Shown here piece after piece: positions 17,492-25,223 of a DNA stretch of 56,558 nucleotides. Within the stretch, counting starts at the first letter, position 1. Each line of letters begins with the position of its first letter. The stretch covers positions 1 to 56,558 of the forward strand of contig NZ_JAAVNE010000034.1 in NCBI RefSeq assembly GCF_012103215.1. The letters are read 5' to 3'. The stretch comes from Falsiroseomonas selenitidurans. GTDB lineage: Bacteria > Pseudomonadota > Alphaproteobacteria > Acetobacterales > Acetobacteraceae. The notes below the pieces were generated by a model. It saw only the letters and a program-made list of their open reading frames with translations, had not been told where the DNA came from and did no database searches. The position numbers and the translations under genes are program-made.

Positions 17492-18318
17492 GCGCGCTGC
17501 CGGCTTTCTGGGCCGCGGCCAGCCAGGCCGAGCGCGACGCTGCCTACAACAATGCCGAGGCGGTGGCGGACAGCACGGCGCTGATCGCGGAGCGGGACGC
17601 GCTGGCCGGCGCCTTCCGCGCCGCGCATCCGGCGCATCTCGACCTCGCCTATGGCCCCGGCGAGCGCGAGGCCTGGGACCTGTTCCCCGGCCGCGATCCC
17701 GCGGCGCCCTGCCTGGTGTTCATCCATGGCGGCTATTGGCAGCGCAACCAGCGGGAGAATTTCTCGCACCTGGCGGAGGGGGCGCTGGCGATGGGCTGGT
17801 CCGTCGCCTTCAACGGCTACACGCTGGCGCCGGCCGCCTCCCTGACGCAGATCGCCTGGCAGATCCACCGCGCACTGGACTGGCTTTCGGCGGAGGGCGC
17901 GGCACAGGGCATCGGCGGGCCGCTGGTGGCCTCCGGCTGGTCCGCGGGCGGGCATCTGACGGCGCTGGCGCTGGAGCATCCGGCGGTGACGGCGGGGCTG
18001 GCGATCTCCGGCATCTTCGAGCTGGCGCCGATCCGCGACACCTACCTGAACGCGGCGCTGCATCTGACGGAGGCGGAGATCGCGGAACTGTCGCCGATGC
18101 GCCGGCCGGTGGTGCACAAGCCGTTGGCCATCGCCTACGGCACCGCGGAACTGCCGGAGCTGGTGCGGCAGAGCCGCGATTTCCACGCGCTGCGCAGCGC
18201 CGCCCATGCGCCGGGGCCGCTGGTGCCGATCCCGGGCGCCGACCATTTCCGCGTGCTGGAGGCGCTGCGCCAGCCCGGTGGGACGCTGCTGCGGCTGGCG
18301 GAGACCTTGCTGCGCTGA
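17488..18318 (+). CDS. alpha/beta hydrolase, arylformamidase-like
   Basis: 276 aa. Oxyanion-hole motif FIHGGYWQRNQRENFSHLA and nucleophile elbow ASGWSAGGHL (Ser in GWSAG), with a late His in PGADHFRVL, make a complete catalytic triad set. The HGGYWQ style and N-terminal region YNNAEAVADS resemble kynurenine formamidase-like and related carboxylesterases. No tryptophan-degradation gene is adjacent. Translationally coupled to the preceding dehydrogenase. Confidence 0.87.
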   Translation: MSALPAFWAAASQAERDAAYNNAEAVADSTALIAERDALAGAFRAAHPAHLDLAYGPGEREAWDLFPGRDPAAPCLVFIHGGYWQRNQRENFSHLAEGALAMGWSVAFNGYTLAPAASLTQIAWQIHRALDWLSAEGAAQGIGGPLVASGWSAGGHLTALALEHPAVTAGLAISGIFELAPIRDTYLNAALHLTEAEIAELSPMRRPVVHKPLAIAYGTAELPELVRQSRDFHALRSAAHAPGPLVPIPGADHFRVLEALRQPGGTLLRLAETLLR

Positions 18319-18330
18319 GGCGGGGCTTCG

Positions 18331-18377
18331 CCCCCACCCGGACCCTTCCCCGCCCTGCGGGGAAGGTGGGGTGGGGG
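18331..18377. terminator. long GC hairpin between convergent genes
   Basis: Core stem CCTTCCCCGC/GCGGGGAAGG with a 3-nt loop, extended by CCCCCACCC/GGGTGGGGG. It sits between the hydrolase and the convergent M20 gene and probably stops both transcripts; no T-tract. Confidence 0.65.
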
Positions 18378-18390
18378 CAATGGCGCCCCC

Positions 18391-19602
18391 TCACACCGGC
18401 GCGTTGTTCCCCAGGTAGCGCGCCGCGCCCGCCGCGAGCACCTCGACGCACTTCGCGAGGTCCTCGTCCTTCGTGTCCTCCGCCCAATGGTGGCTGATGC
18501 CGGCGATGGAGGGGGAGAACAGCATGGCGGCGGGCATGACCTTCGCCATGTACTGCGCATCGTGCCCGGCACCGCTCGGCATGTGGCGCCACCCGCCAGG
18601 CGCGAGGTCTTCCGCCGCCGCGGCCAGCGCTGCCTGCATCGCCTGGTCGCAGAGTGCGGGCTTGGACAGGCTCATCGCCTCCAGCGTCACGCTGCAGCGC
18701 TCGCGGCGGTTGGCCTCCTGCACGCAGGCACGCAGGCAGGCCTCCATGCGGTGCAGGACCGGCTCCTCCACGTCGCGGAACTGGAACAGCACCTCGGCCT
18801 TGCCGGGGATGATGGAGGCCGCGCCGGGGTCGAGCGCGATGCGGCCGCAGGTCCAGGTGCTGCGCGGGCCGCAGGCCATGGGCATGCGCTCATCCAGCAT
18901 CGCCAGCAGCCGCACCGCCGTCAGCCCGGCATCGCGGCGCTCCGCCATGGTGGTGCCGCCGGCATGGTCCTGCATGCCTTCGATGGTGATGCGCCACTGC
19001 CAGATGGCGACGATGCCGGTGACGACGCCCACCTGCTGGCCCGCCGATTCCAGCTGCGTTCCCTGCTCGATATGCAATTCGAGAAAACCCTTGTGGCGGC
19101 CGGGCTCCCGCTGGATGCGCGGCAGCCCCTCCAGCCCCGCCTCGCGCAGCGCCTGGCGCAGCGGCTTGCCGTGGTAGCGGTTCGACAGGCGGTCGATCTC
19201 CTCCTCGGACAATTCGCCGATGAAGCTACGGCTGCCGATGAAGCCACCATAGTGGCCCTCCTCATCGGCGAAGGCGATGACATCCACCGGCAGGCCGCTG
19301 CGCGCCAGCGCCACGCCAGCCATCACGCCCAGCGCGCCATCCAGCCAGCCGGCCTGGTTCTGGCTTTCGATATGGCTGCCCACCAGCAGCTTCGGCCCCG
19401 CGCCGGGGTGACGTCCGATGACGTTGCCAATGCCGTCCATGCTGGGCTCCAGCCCGCATTCGGCCATGCGCGCCATCAGCCAGCGGCGGCTTTCCATGTC
19501 CTCCGGCGAATAGGTCGGGCGATGCACGCCGGTCTTGTAGGCGCCGATCTTGCGCAGTTCGTGCAGGTCCTGGAGGAAGCGGGCGGTGTCCACCTGCGGC
19601 AT
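18391..19602 (-). CDS. M20-family Zn-dependent hydrolase (N-carbamoyl-amino-acid/allantoate amidohydrolase type)
   Basis: 403 aa metallo-amidohydrolase. Metal-ligand motifs in order: VGSHIESQNQAGWLDGALGV, AFADEEGHYGG, FLELHIEQGTQLES, DHAGGTTMAERRDAG at the dimerisation-lid domain, SGAGHDAQYM and SIAGISHHWAED near the C-terminus. Enzymes of this set cleave N-carbamoyl or ureido groups from amino acids, allantoate or ureidoglycolate. The window also holds urate-degrading genes 5 kb away, but specificity between these substrates cannot be read from sequence. Confidence 0.9.
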   Translation of the reverse strand: MPQVDTARFLQDLHELRKIGAYKTGVHRPTYSPEDMESRRWLMARMAECGLEPSMDGIGNVIGRHPGAGPKLLVGSHIESQNQAGWLDGALGVMAGVALARSGLPVDVIAFADEEGHYGGFIGSRSFIGELSEEEIDRLSNRYHGKPLRQALREAGLEGLPRIQREPGRHKGFLELHIEQGTQLESAGQQVGVVTGIVAIWQWRITIEGMQDHAGGTTMAERRDAGLTAVRLLAMLDERMPMACGPRSTWTCGRIALDPGAASIIPGKAEVLFQFRDVEEPVLHRMEACLRACVQEANRRERCSVTLEAMSLSKPALCDQAMQAALAAAAEDLAPGGWRHMPSGAGHDAQYMAKVMPAAMLFSPSIAGISHHWAEDTKDEDLAKCVEVLAAGAARYLGNNAPV

Positions 19603-19670
19603 GGGAAAGACCCTGGCTGTTGCGGCGACATGGTGGATCAGCGTGGCGGGAGGCGTCCAGGGCCGCGCCG

Positions 19671-20468
19671 TCAGCCGGCTTCGGGCAGGGCCGAAGGTCC
19701 ACGCAGCGTCAGCCAGCTTTGCACGTCAAGGCCGGTGAGGTCGGCGAAGCGCCGCAGGTCGTCGCGGAACACCGGCTGCAGCCGCTCCACCATCCCGGCG
19801 GTCAGGCGCGAAGGGTAGTCGCGCTTCGGCCGCGGATTGCGGATTGCGGGCGGCGTCAGGATCGCGTCGATCTCCAGGAAATCGGTCACCCGCCGCAGCG
19901 TCGCCAGCGGCTGCGTGCGCAGCTCCGCCTGGCTGAGGAACAGAAGCTGCTCACGCGGGAAATGCGCCAGCAGCCGCTCCACCTGCCCGGCATAGAGACC
20001 GCGCGCCTGGTAGGTGACAACGCGGCGCTGGTCGTCGAGCGGCGCCGCCGCCGCCAGGCGCGCCGGCTCGGCCTCGATCGCCGCGGGAAAGTCGAGCAAC
20101 TCCGCCTGGCGCGCATACTCCCAGCACCAATGCGAGAAGCAGCGTTCGATCGGATCACGAAACAGGTAGATCTGGCGCAGCGCCGGGCTGTAGGCGCGCA
20201 TCCGGGCGATGCTGGGCGGCCAGAAGATGTAGATTGGCGTCGCCTCCAGCCACAGCCCAGGGCGGTCGGGAAATTCGGCGTGGTAGGCGGCGTAGTCCGG
20301 CGCCGACCAGTCGACACCCTGCTCGCGGTCGAAGTAGTGCACTTCCTTGGTGCGGGCCGGCGCCATTCCACGATGCGCACGCAATGCATGGAAAAGGGCA
20401 GAGGTGGCAGATTTCTGCACCCCGCCAATGACGGCCTGAACCCGCCGCCCGCCTAGTTCTGCCGCCAC
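19671..20468 (-). CDS. sulfotransferase family protein
   Basis: 265 aa PAPS-dependent sulfotransferase. The 5'-phosphosulfate loop is IGGVQKSATSALFHAL (KSGT-like, here KSAT) and the 3'-phosphate motif is YLFRDPIERCFSHW. KEVHYFDRE and the WLEATPIYIFWP strand are as in bacterial heparan/glycolipid-type sulfotransferases. The start overlaps the 3' end of the upstream Bug gene by 16 bp, so it is expressed with it. The acceptor is unknown: a glycan, lipid or small molecule. Confidence 0.88.
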   Translation of the reverse strand: MAAELGGRRVQAVIGGVQKSATSALFHALRAHRGMAPARTKEVHYFDREQGVDWSAPDYAAYHAEFPDRPGLWLEATPIYIFWPPSIARMRAYSPALRQIYLFRDPIERCFSHWCWEYARQAELLDFPAAIEAEPARLAAAAPLDDQRRVVTYQARGLYAGQVERLLAHFPREQLLFLSQAELRTQPLATLRRVTDFLEIDAILTPPAIRNPRPKRDYPSRLTAGMVERLQPVFRDDLRRFADLTGLDVQSWLTLRGPSALPEAG

Positions 20469-21409
20469 GGACTCTCCCGCCAGATTCGTGCATAGGTCGC
20501 GTTCTCATCCTGCACGAAGCGCGTCATCGTCGCGCGGTCCATGTGCCGGAGGATCAGATAGTCGCGATCGGTCAGCGCCTTGAAGGCCGGGTCCTGCGCG
20601 GTCCGGCGTACCGCATCCTCCCAGCGCTGCAGCATCGGTGCCGGGGTTGCGGCCGGCAGGGCGAAGCCGCGGGCGGAGCCGGCCTCCAGCTTCCAGCCGG
20701 CCTCCCCCGTGGTGGGGAGGTCCGGCGCGCGGTCCCAGCGGCTTTCGGACATCAGCGCCAGCACGCGCAGGGCGCCCTGGATATGCGCGCGCACGGTCAG
20801 GCTGACGGTGGAGATGGATCCCGCGACATGGCCGCCCTGGACCAGTTGCATCGCCTGCCCCGCGCCCGGCGTCGGCACCCAGGTGAAGCGCACGCCGGCG
20901 GCGCGTTCCAGCTGCATCAGCGCCAGATGCGGGGCGCTGCCCACACCGGCGCCGGCCATGGTGACATGCTCCGGCTGCGCGCGCGCCGCGGCGATGAGGT
21001 CGGGAAGCGACTTGTAGGGCGAATTGGGCCCGACGAAGATGGTGTAGGGCTCGTCCGTCAGCAGGCCGACATAGGCGAAGCTGTCCACGGTATAGCGCGG
21101 CCGGTTGTCGTACAGCGCGGTGACCAGCGCGGGGAAGGACACCAGCGCGGCGGTGCGGCCATCCGGCGCGGCGGCCGCGACGTCGTTCAGCATGATCATC
21201 CCGCCGGCGCCCGGCCGGTTCACGACGATGATCTGCTGCCCGCCGAGATACTTCTCCAGGAACGGCGCGGCCATGCGCGCGGCGAGGTCGATGTTCCCGC
21301 CAGGGGCGAAGCCGACCATGAGCTGGATGGGCCGGTCCTGCGCCACGGCCGGCCGCAGCAGGGCCGGCAGGGCGAGGCCGCTGGCGAGAAGGGTGCGACG
21401 CCTGAGCAT
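20453..21409 (-). CDS. Bug/TctC-type periplasmic binding protein
   Basis: 318 aa from the ATG at 21409; the longer frame upstream has no signal, while this start gives MLRRRTLLASGLALPALLRP, a good export signal. Family motifs: PIQLMVGFAPGGNIDLAARM, VNRPGAGGMIMLNDVAAAAP, DGRTAALVSFPA, VPTPGAGQAMQLVQGGHV. No TctAB partner. The gene is divergent from the LLM flavoenzyme and overlaps a sulfotransferase gene at its end. Confidence 0.92.
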   Translation of the reverse strand: MLRRRTLLASGLALPALLRPAVAQDRPIQLMVGFAPGGNIDLAARMAAPFLEKYLGGQQIIVVNRPGAGGMIMLNDVAAAAPDGRTAALVSFPALVTALYDNRPRYTVDSFAYVGLLTDEPYTIFVGPNSPYKSLPDLIAAARAQPEHVTMAGAGVGSAPHLALMQLERAAGVRFTWVPTPGAGQAMQLVQGGHVAGSISTVSLTVRAHIQGALRVLALMSESRWDRAPDLPTTGEAGWKLEAGSARGFALPAATPAPMLQRWEDAVRRTAQDPAFKALTDRDYLILRHMDRATMTRFVQDENATYARIWRESPWRQN

Positions 21410-21477
21410 GGGGCAAGCCTCCGCGAAGGGGAGGTTCAGCTTAACATCGGCACGCCGCCGCAACGCAAGAAGGAAGG

Positions 21478-21517
21478 TTGCAGGCGGGGCGCGCTCTGCT
21501 AGCCTAATGTCTGGACA
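21478..21517 (+). promoter_or_regulatory. promoter with overlapping palindromic operator of the LLM gene
   Basis: TTGCAG, 16 bp, TAGCCT (with upstream TG), then the near-palindrome TGTCTGGACA at 21508-21517, 17 bp before the start codon. An almost identical block (AATGTC-Y-GGACAATC plus CGGAGC) lies in front of the FAD monooxygenase at 27919. The TGTC/GACA dyad is typical of GntR-type regulators. Confidence 0.5.
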
Positions 21518-21534
21518 ATCGCGGAGCCCGCCGG

Positions 21535-22602
21535 ATGCTGCGCTTCAGCAACTTCCTGTTCCCCGAAAGCCGCGACCCCGATCGCGACGCGGAAGCCATC
21601 CGGGAAGCGATGGACGAGGCCCTGCTGTGCGAGGAGCTGGGCTTCGAGGTCGTGTGGCTCGCCGAGCACCACTTCGACGGCAACTGCGCCTATGTGGACC
21701 CGGTGACCTTCGCCGCCGCGATCCTGTCGGCGACGAAGCGCATCAAGGTGGGCTTCGCGGTGGCGCAGGTCTCACTGCACCATCCGACACGGCTGGCGGA
21801 GCAGATGGCACTGCTGGACAACCTCTCGCGCGGCCGCGTCATCGTCGGGCTCGGCCGCGGCACCGCGTATAACGTCTACGAATACCAGGGCTACGGCATT
21901 CCGGCGGAGGAAGCGCTGGAACGCTACGAGGAAGCCGAGGGCATCATGCTCAAGGCCTGGACCAGCCCCGAAGGCATGACGCATGAAGGGAAGTTCTGGA
22001 CACTGAACATCCCGCGGCTGCGGCCGACGCCCTTCACCCGGCCGCATCCCTATGTGATCCGCGCCGCCTCCTCGGAAGCCGGCGCGCTGCACCTGGCGCG
22101 GCGCGGCCTGCCCTTCCTGATGAACGTGCAGTCCATGGAAACCACGGCGCAGCGCATCCTGCAGTACCGCGCGACCATGGCGGAAGCCGGCTTCGGCGCG
22201 GCGGAGGTGCAGGCCCGGCTTGATGAAAGCTGGTGCTGGCGCAACATCTTCGTGGCCGAGACGGATGCGGAGGCGGAGCGCATCGCGGTGCCGAACTTCC
22301 TGGCGATGCAGGAACAGCGCAAGGCGCTGCGGGAGCGGATCTACCGCGAGCAGGGCATCATCATGAAGAAGGAGACTGCGCCGCCGGCGCGCGTGGATCC
22401 GGCGAAGGCGCTGATCGCCGGGTCGCCCGCCACGGTCGCGGCACGAATGGCCGAGATCGAGGCGACAGGCATCGGCGGCGTCATCGGCAGTTTCCGGCTC
22501 GGCCCGATGCCGGCGGACCTTGCCGCGCGCTCGCTGCGCCTGTTCATGCAGGAGGTGGCGCCGCGCTTCGCCGCGACGGCGCCGGCGATGGCGGCGGAGT
22601 AG
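21535..22602 (+). CDS. LLM-class flavin-dependent oxidoreductase
   Basis: 355 aa bacterial-luciferase-like TIM-barrel monooxygenase using reduced FMN/F420. Typical motifs: LGFEVVWLAEHHFDG, VGFAVAQVSLHHPTRLAEQ, DNLSRGRVIVGLGRG and the late GIGGVIGSFRLGPMP. The substrate is unknown. It ends 3 bp before the convergent VOC gene. The upstream palindrome suggests control by a repressor shared with the monooxygenase at 27.9 kb. Confidence 0.92.
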   Translation: MLRFSNFLFPESRDPDRDAEAIREAMDEALLCEELGFEVVWLAEHHFDGNCAYVDPVTFAAAILSATKRIKVGFAVAQVSLHHPTRLAEQMALLDNLSRGRVIVGLGRGTAYNVYEYQGYGIPAEEALERYEEAEGIMLKAWTSPEGMTHEGKFWTLNIPRLRPTPFTRPHPYVIRAASSEAGALHLARRGLPFLMNVQSMETTAQRILQYRATMAEAGFGAAEVQARLDESWCWRNIFVAETDAEAERIAVPNFLAMQEQRKALRERIYREQGIIMKKETAPPARVDPAKALIAGSPATVAARMAEIEATGIGGVIGSFRLGPMPADLAARSLRLFMQEVAPRFAATAPAMAAE

Positions 22603-22605
22603 CCC

Positions 22606-23064
22606 TCAGCCCGCTGCCGCGGCCTTTCCAACGGCGTCCGCATCCATCCAGAACACCTCCCAGATGTGTCCATCGGGATGCTCGATGCTGCGTCCTTGCA
22701 GGAAGCCGAGATCCTGCTGCGGCGTCGGGTCCCTCGCGGCGCCGGCGCTGGCCACCAGATCGTCCACCGCCGCGCGGTCGTCGGCGGAAAGCGCGTTCGT
22801 CACCTCGCAGGATCGATGTGCATCCGCGATGCGCTTGCGGGTGAACTGGGCGATTCTGGCACGGGTCAGCAGCATGACGTGGATGGTCTCGGAGAGGATC
22901 ATGCAGGCGGCGGTGGCATCGCTGAACTGCGGATTCCGGCGCGCGCCGATCCCCTTGTAGAAGGCGATCAGGTCGAGGACGGGCAGGTTGACGAAGATCA
23001 GCCGGGGTCTGGTGGGTGGCCCTGAGGCACACCCGAAACCTAACCGTCTGGTTGATCGAAGCAC
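22606..23064 (-). CDS. VOC/glyoxalase-family protein with a short in-frame deletion
   Basis: 152 aa. Strong resemblance to the VOC lyase-like family from IFVNLPVLDL, through ACMILSETIHVMLLT and EVTNALSADDRAAVD to DPDGHIWEVFWMD-type end (here HPDGHIWEVFWMD). Compared with the usual NLPV-x-DL-x-RS-x-AFY opening, about three residues are missing before IAFY. The residues before IFVNLP do not look like a normal start, so the true initiation codon is uncertain. Possibly a slightly degraded gene; last of the leftward puuD-to-VOC run, 29 bp after the SDR. Confidence 0.7.
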   Translation of the reverse strand: MLRSTRRLGFGCASGPPTRPRLIFVNLPVLDLIAFYKGIGARRNPQFSDATAACMILSETIHVMLLTRARIAQFTRKRIADAHRSCEVTNALSADDRAAVDDLVASAGAARDPTPQQDLGFLQGRSIEHPDGHIWEVFWMDADAVGKAAAAG

Positions 23065-23093
23065 CCCCCCGCCGCATCAAGGCGCCGAGACGC

Positions 23094-23858
23094 TCAGGTT
23101 GTCAGCCCGCCATCCACCACCACGGTCTGCCCAGTGACCATGGCGGCGCCGGCCAGCAGGAAGACGATCACCTCGGCCAAATCCTCCGGCGTGCAGCGGC
23201 GCTTCAGCAGTGCGCCCTCGATGGAGGCGCGGCGCTGTTCCGGGGTCCACTCGATCATCCAGGTGCTGTCGACGGCGCCAGGCGCCACGGCATTCACCCG
23301 CACCTCCGGCGCCAGTCCCCGCGCCAGGTTCTTCGTCAGCGAGATCACCCCGGCCTTGGTGGCGCCATAGGCCATGGAAGACCCGGCGGAGTTGATCCCG
23401 GCGATGGACGCGATGTTGACCATGGCGCCCCCTGCCGCGCGCAGCGCCGGCCCGGCGGCCTTGGCGCAGCGGAAGACGCCGCGCAGGTTCACCGCCAGCA
23501 CCGTTTCCCACAGTTCCTCCGTCAGCCGGTCGAATTCATGCGGCGCGATGGCGGTGGGGGTGCCGGGCGTGCCGGCATTGTTCACCAGGTAGTCCAGCCG
23601 GCCCAGATCGGCCACCGCCTGGTCCACCATGCGCGCCGCATCGGCGGCATCGGCGACATTGCCCGGCGCGGGCAGGATGCGCGCATTCGTCTCGCCCTGC
23701 AGCCGGGCCACGGCATCCGGCCCGCGGGTATCGCCGGCGAGAAAATTGATGGCGACGTCGCAGCCGCTGCGCGCCAGCAGCGTCGCGGTGGCCAGCCCGA
23801 TGCCGGACGCCCCGCCGGTCACCAGCGCGGCCTTGCCGCGCAGATCATAGGTGATCAT
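23094..23858 (-). CDS. short-chain dehydrogenase/reductase
   Basis: 254 aa classical SDR. Cofactor motif ALVTGGASGIGLATATLLARSG, NNAG in YLVNNAGTPGTP, catalytic Ser in NIASIAGINSAGSS and YGATK (YxxxK), C-terminal MVTGQTVVVDGG. It makes or uses a secondary alcohol with NAD(P). The ATG overlaps the stop of the 3-hydroxyacyl-CoA dehydrogenase gene by 4 bp, so the two probably act on related substrates. Start chosen at this overlap. Confidence 0.93.
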   Translation of the reverse strand: MITYDLRGKAALVTGGASGIGLATATLLARSGCDVAINFLAGDTRGPDAVARLQGETNARILPAPGNVADAADAARMVDQAVADLGRLDYLVNNAGTPGTPTAIAPHEFDRLTEELWETVLAVNLRGVFRCAKAAGPALRAAGGAMVNIASIAGINSAGSSMAYGATKAGVISLTKNLARGLAPEVRVNAVAPGAVDSTWMIEWTPEQRRASIEGALLKRRCTPEDLAEVIVFLLAGAAMVTGQTVVVDGGLTT

Positions 23859-24817
23859 GCCTCCCTCCCCTGCCCGGCCATGGTGCCGATCTGGCGCAGC
23901 GCGCGCTTCAGCGCCAGCAGGCGACGGTCGCGCGCCTCCAGCACCGCGGCCGTCTCGCCCGGCCAGTCGTAGAAGCCGGCGCCGGCCATCACGCCGGTGC
24001 GGCCGGCGGCGACCAGCGCGTCCACCGCCTCGCACTGCCCGCGCACCGGCGGCGGCGCATACATGCGGTTGGCGAGGCTCGCCTGGGTGAAGGCCAGGCC
24101 GGTGAAGTCGGCCTTGGCCAGCACGCCCAGGATGGGCAGGCGCAGGGCGATGCCCTCGATGATCGCGGTGTCGATTTCCTCCGCCGTCGCCACGCCATCG
24201 TCCAGCAGCTTCTGGACCTCCATCGCGATGGCGGATTGCACGCGGTTGGCGATGTAGCCGGGCACGAATTTGCGCATCACCACCGGGCGCTTGCCCATGG
24301 CGCGGCAGAATGCGGCGGCGAAGTCCACCACCGCCGGGTCGCATTGCGGGCCGCCGACGATGTCCACCAGATCCACCAGATAGGGCGGCGTGTACCAGTG
24401 CATGATGACGGCGCGGTCCTGCCGCCGCGCCGGGATCAGCGGGAAGGGATCGAGGTAGCTGGTGTTGCTGGCCAGGATGGCCGCCGGCGGCGCCAGCCGG
24501 TCCACCTCCGCGAACAGGGCGCGCTTGGCCTCCGGGTTCTCGCTGATCGCCTCCAGCACCAGGTCGGCCTCCTCCACCGCCTCGGCCAGCACCGGCAGGC
24601 GGGTGACGGCCTGGTGCAGCCATTCGGCATCGGCCTCCCGCGGCGCCTCCCCGGCCACGACCAGTGTTTCAAGGGCGGTCTGCATCAGGCCACCGGCCTT
24701 CTCCAGCGTCGCCATGCTGCTGTCGGTCAGGCGCACCTCATGCCCGCCGAGGGCGAACACCAGGGCCAGCGCATGCCCCATGGTTCCCGCCCCGATCACC
24801 GCCACCTTGATGCCCAT
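23855..24817 (-). CDS. 3-hydroxyacyl-CoA dehydrogenase family protein
   Basis: 320 aa. N-terminal NAD domain with VAVIGAGTMGHALALVFALGG and LVLEAISENPEAKRALFAEVD, the HWYTPPYLVDLVDIVGG substrate region, and the C-terminal helical domain (FVPGYIANRVQSAIAMEV, GVMAGAGFYDW). Short stand-alone members of this family oxidise 3-hydroxyacyl-CoA, L-gulonate or carnitine. AGGAG lies 8 bp before the ATG. 67 bp after hiuH; overlaps the SDR gene. Confidence 0.92.
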   Translation of the reverse strand: MGIKVAVIGAGTMGHALALVFALGGHEVRLTDSSMATLEKAGGLMQTALETLVVAGEAPREADAEWLHQAVTRLPVLAEAVEEADLVLEAISENPEAKRALFAEVDRLAPPAAILASNTSYLDPFPLIPARRQDRAVIMHWYTPPYLVDLVDIVGGPQCDPAVVDFAAAFCRAMGKRPVVMRKFVPGYIANRVQSAIAMEVQKLLDDGVATAEEIDTAIIEGIALRLPILGVLAKADFTGLAFTQASLANRMYAPPPVRGQCEAVDALVAAGRTGVMAGAGFYDWPGETAAVLEARDRRLLALKRALRQIGTMAGQGREA

Positions 24818-24884
24818 CGAACGCTCCTGCCCAGGGGCCGGACGTTGCCCGGCGGCGGCGCGGCGGGCAAGCCGCGGCGGTGCC

Positions 24885-25223
24885 TCAGCTTCCGCGATAG
24901 GTGGCGTAGGACCAGGGCGAACAGAGCAGCGGCACGTGGTAGTGCCCCTGCCCCGCCGCCAGCCGCACCACGATCGGCACGATGCCGAGGAAGCCCTCGC
25001 CGCCGAAATGGGCGCCGATGTGGAAGCGGAGTTCGTAGGTGCCGGGTGCGAAGCTGTCCGGCCCCAGCAGCGGCGCGTCGGTGCGGCCATCGGCGTTGGT
25101 CACCGCCTCGGCCAGCTTCACCGGGCCGGACGGGTCGTGACGGAACAACTCGACCGTCACGCCCGGGGCGGGGCGGCCGCTGCCGGTATCCAGCACATGG
25201 GTGGTGAGGGCGGAGGGCTTCAT
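24885..25223 (-). CDS. uraH: 5-hydroxyisourate hydrolase
   Basis: 112 aa transthyretin-related hydrolase that converts 5-hydroxyisourate, the product of urate oxidation, to OHCU. The N-terminal signature LTTHVLDTGSGRPAPGV carries His9, HYHVPLL holds the second His, and the protein ends with the diagnostic YRGS. Its ATG overlaps the stop of puuD by 4 bp, coupling consecutive steps. The next enzyme, OHCU decarboxylase, is not in the window. Confidence 0.97.
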   Translation of the reverse strand: MKPSALTTHVLDTGSGRPAPGVTVELFRHDPSGPVKLAEAVTNADGRTDAPLLGPDSFAPGTYELRFHIGAHFGGEGFLGIVPIVVRLAAGQGHYHVPLLCSPWSYATYRGS

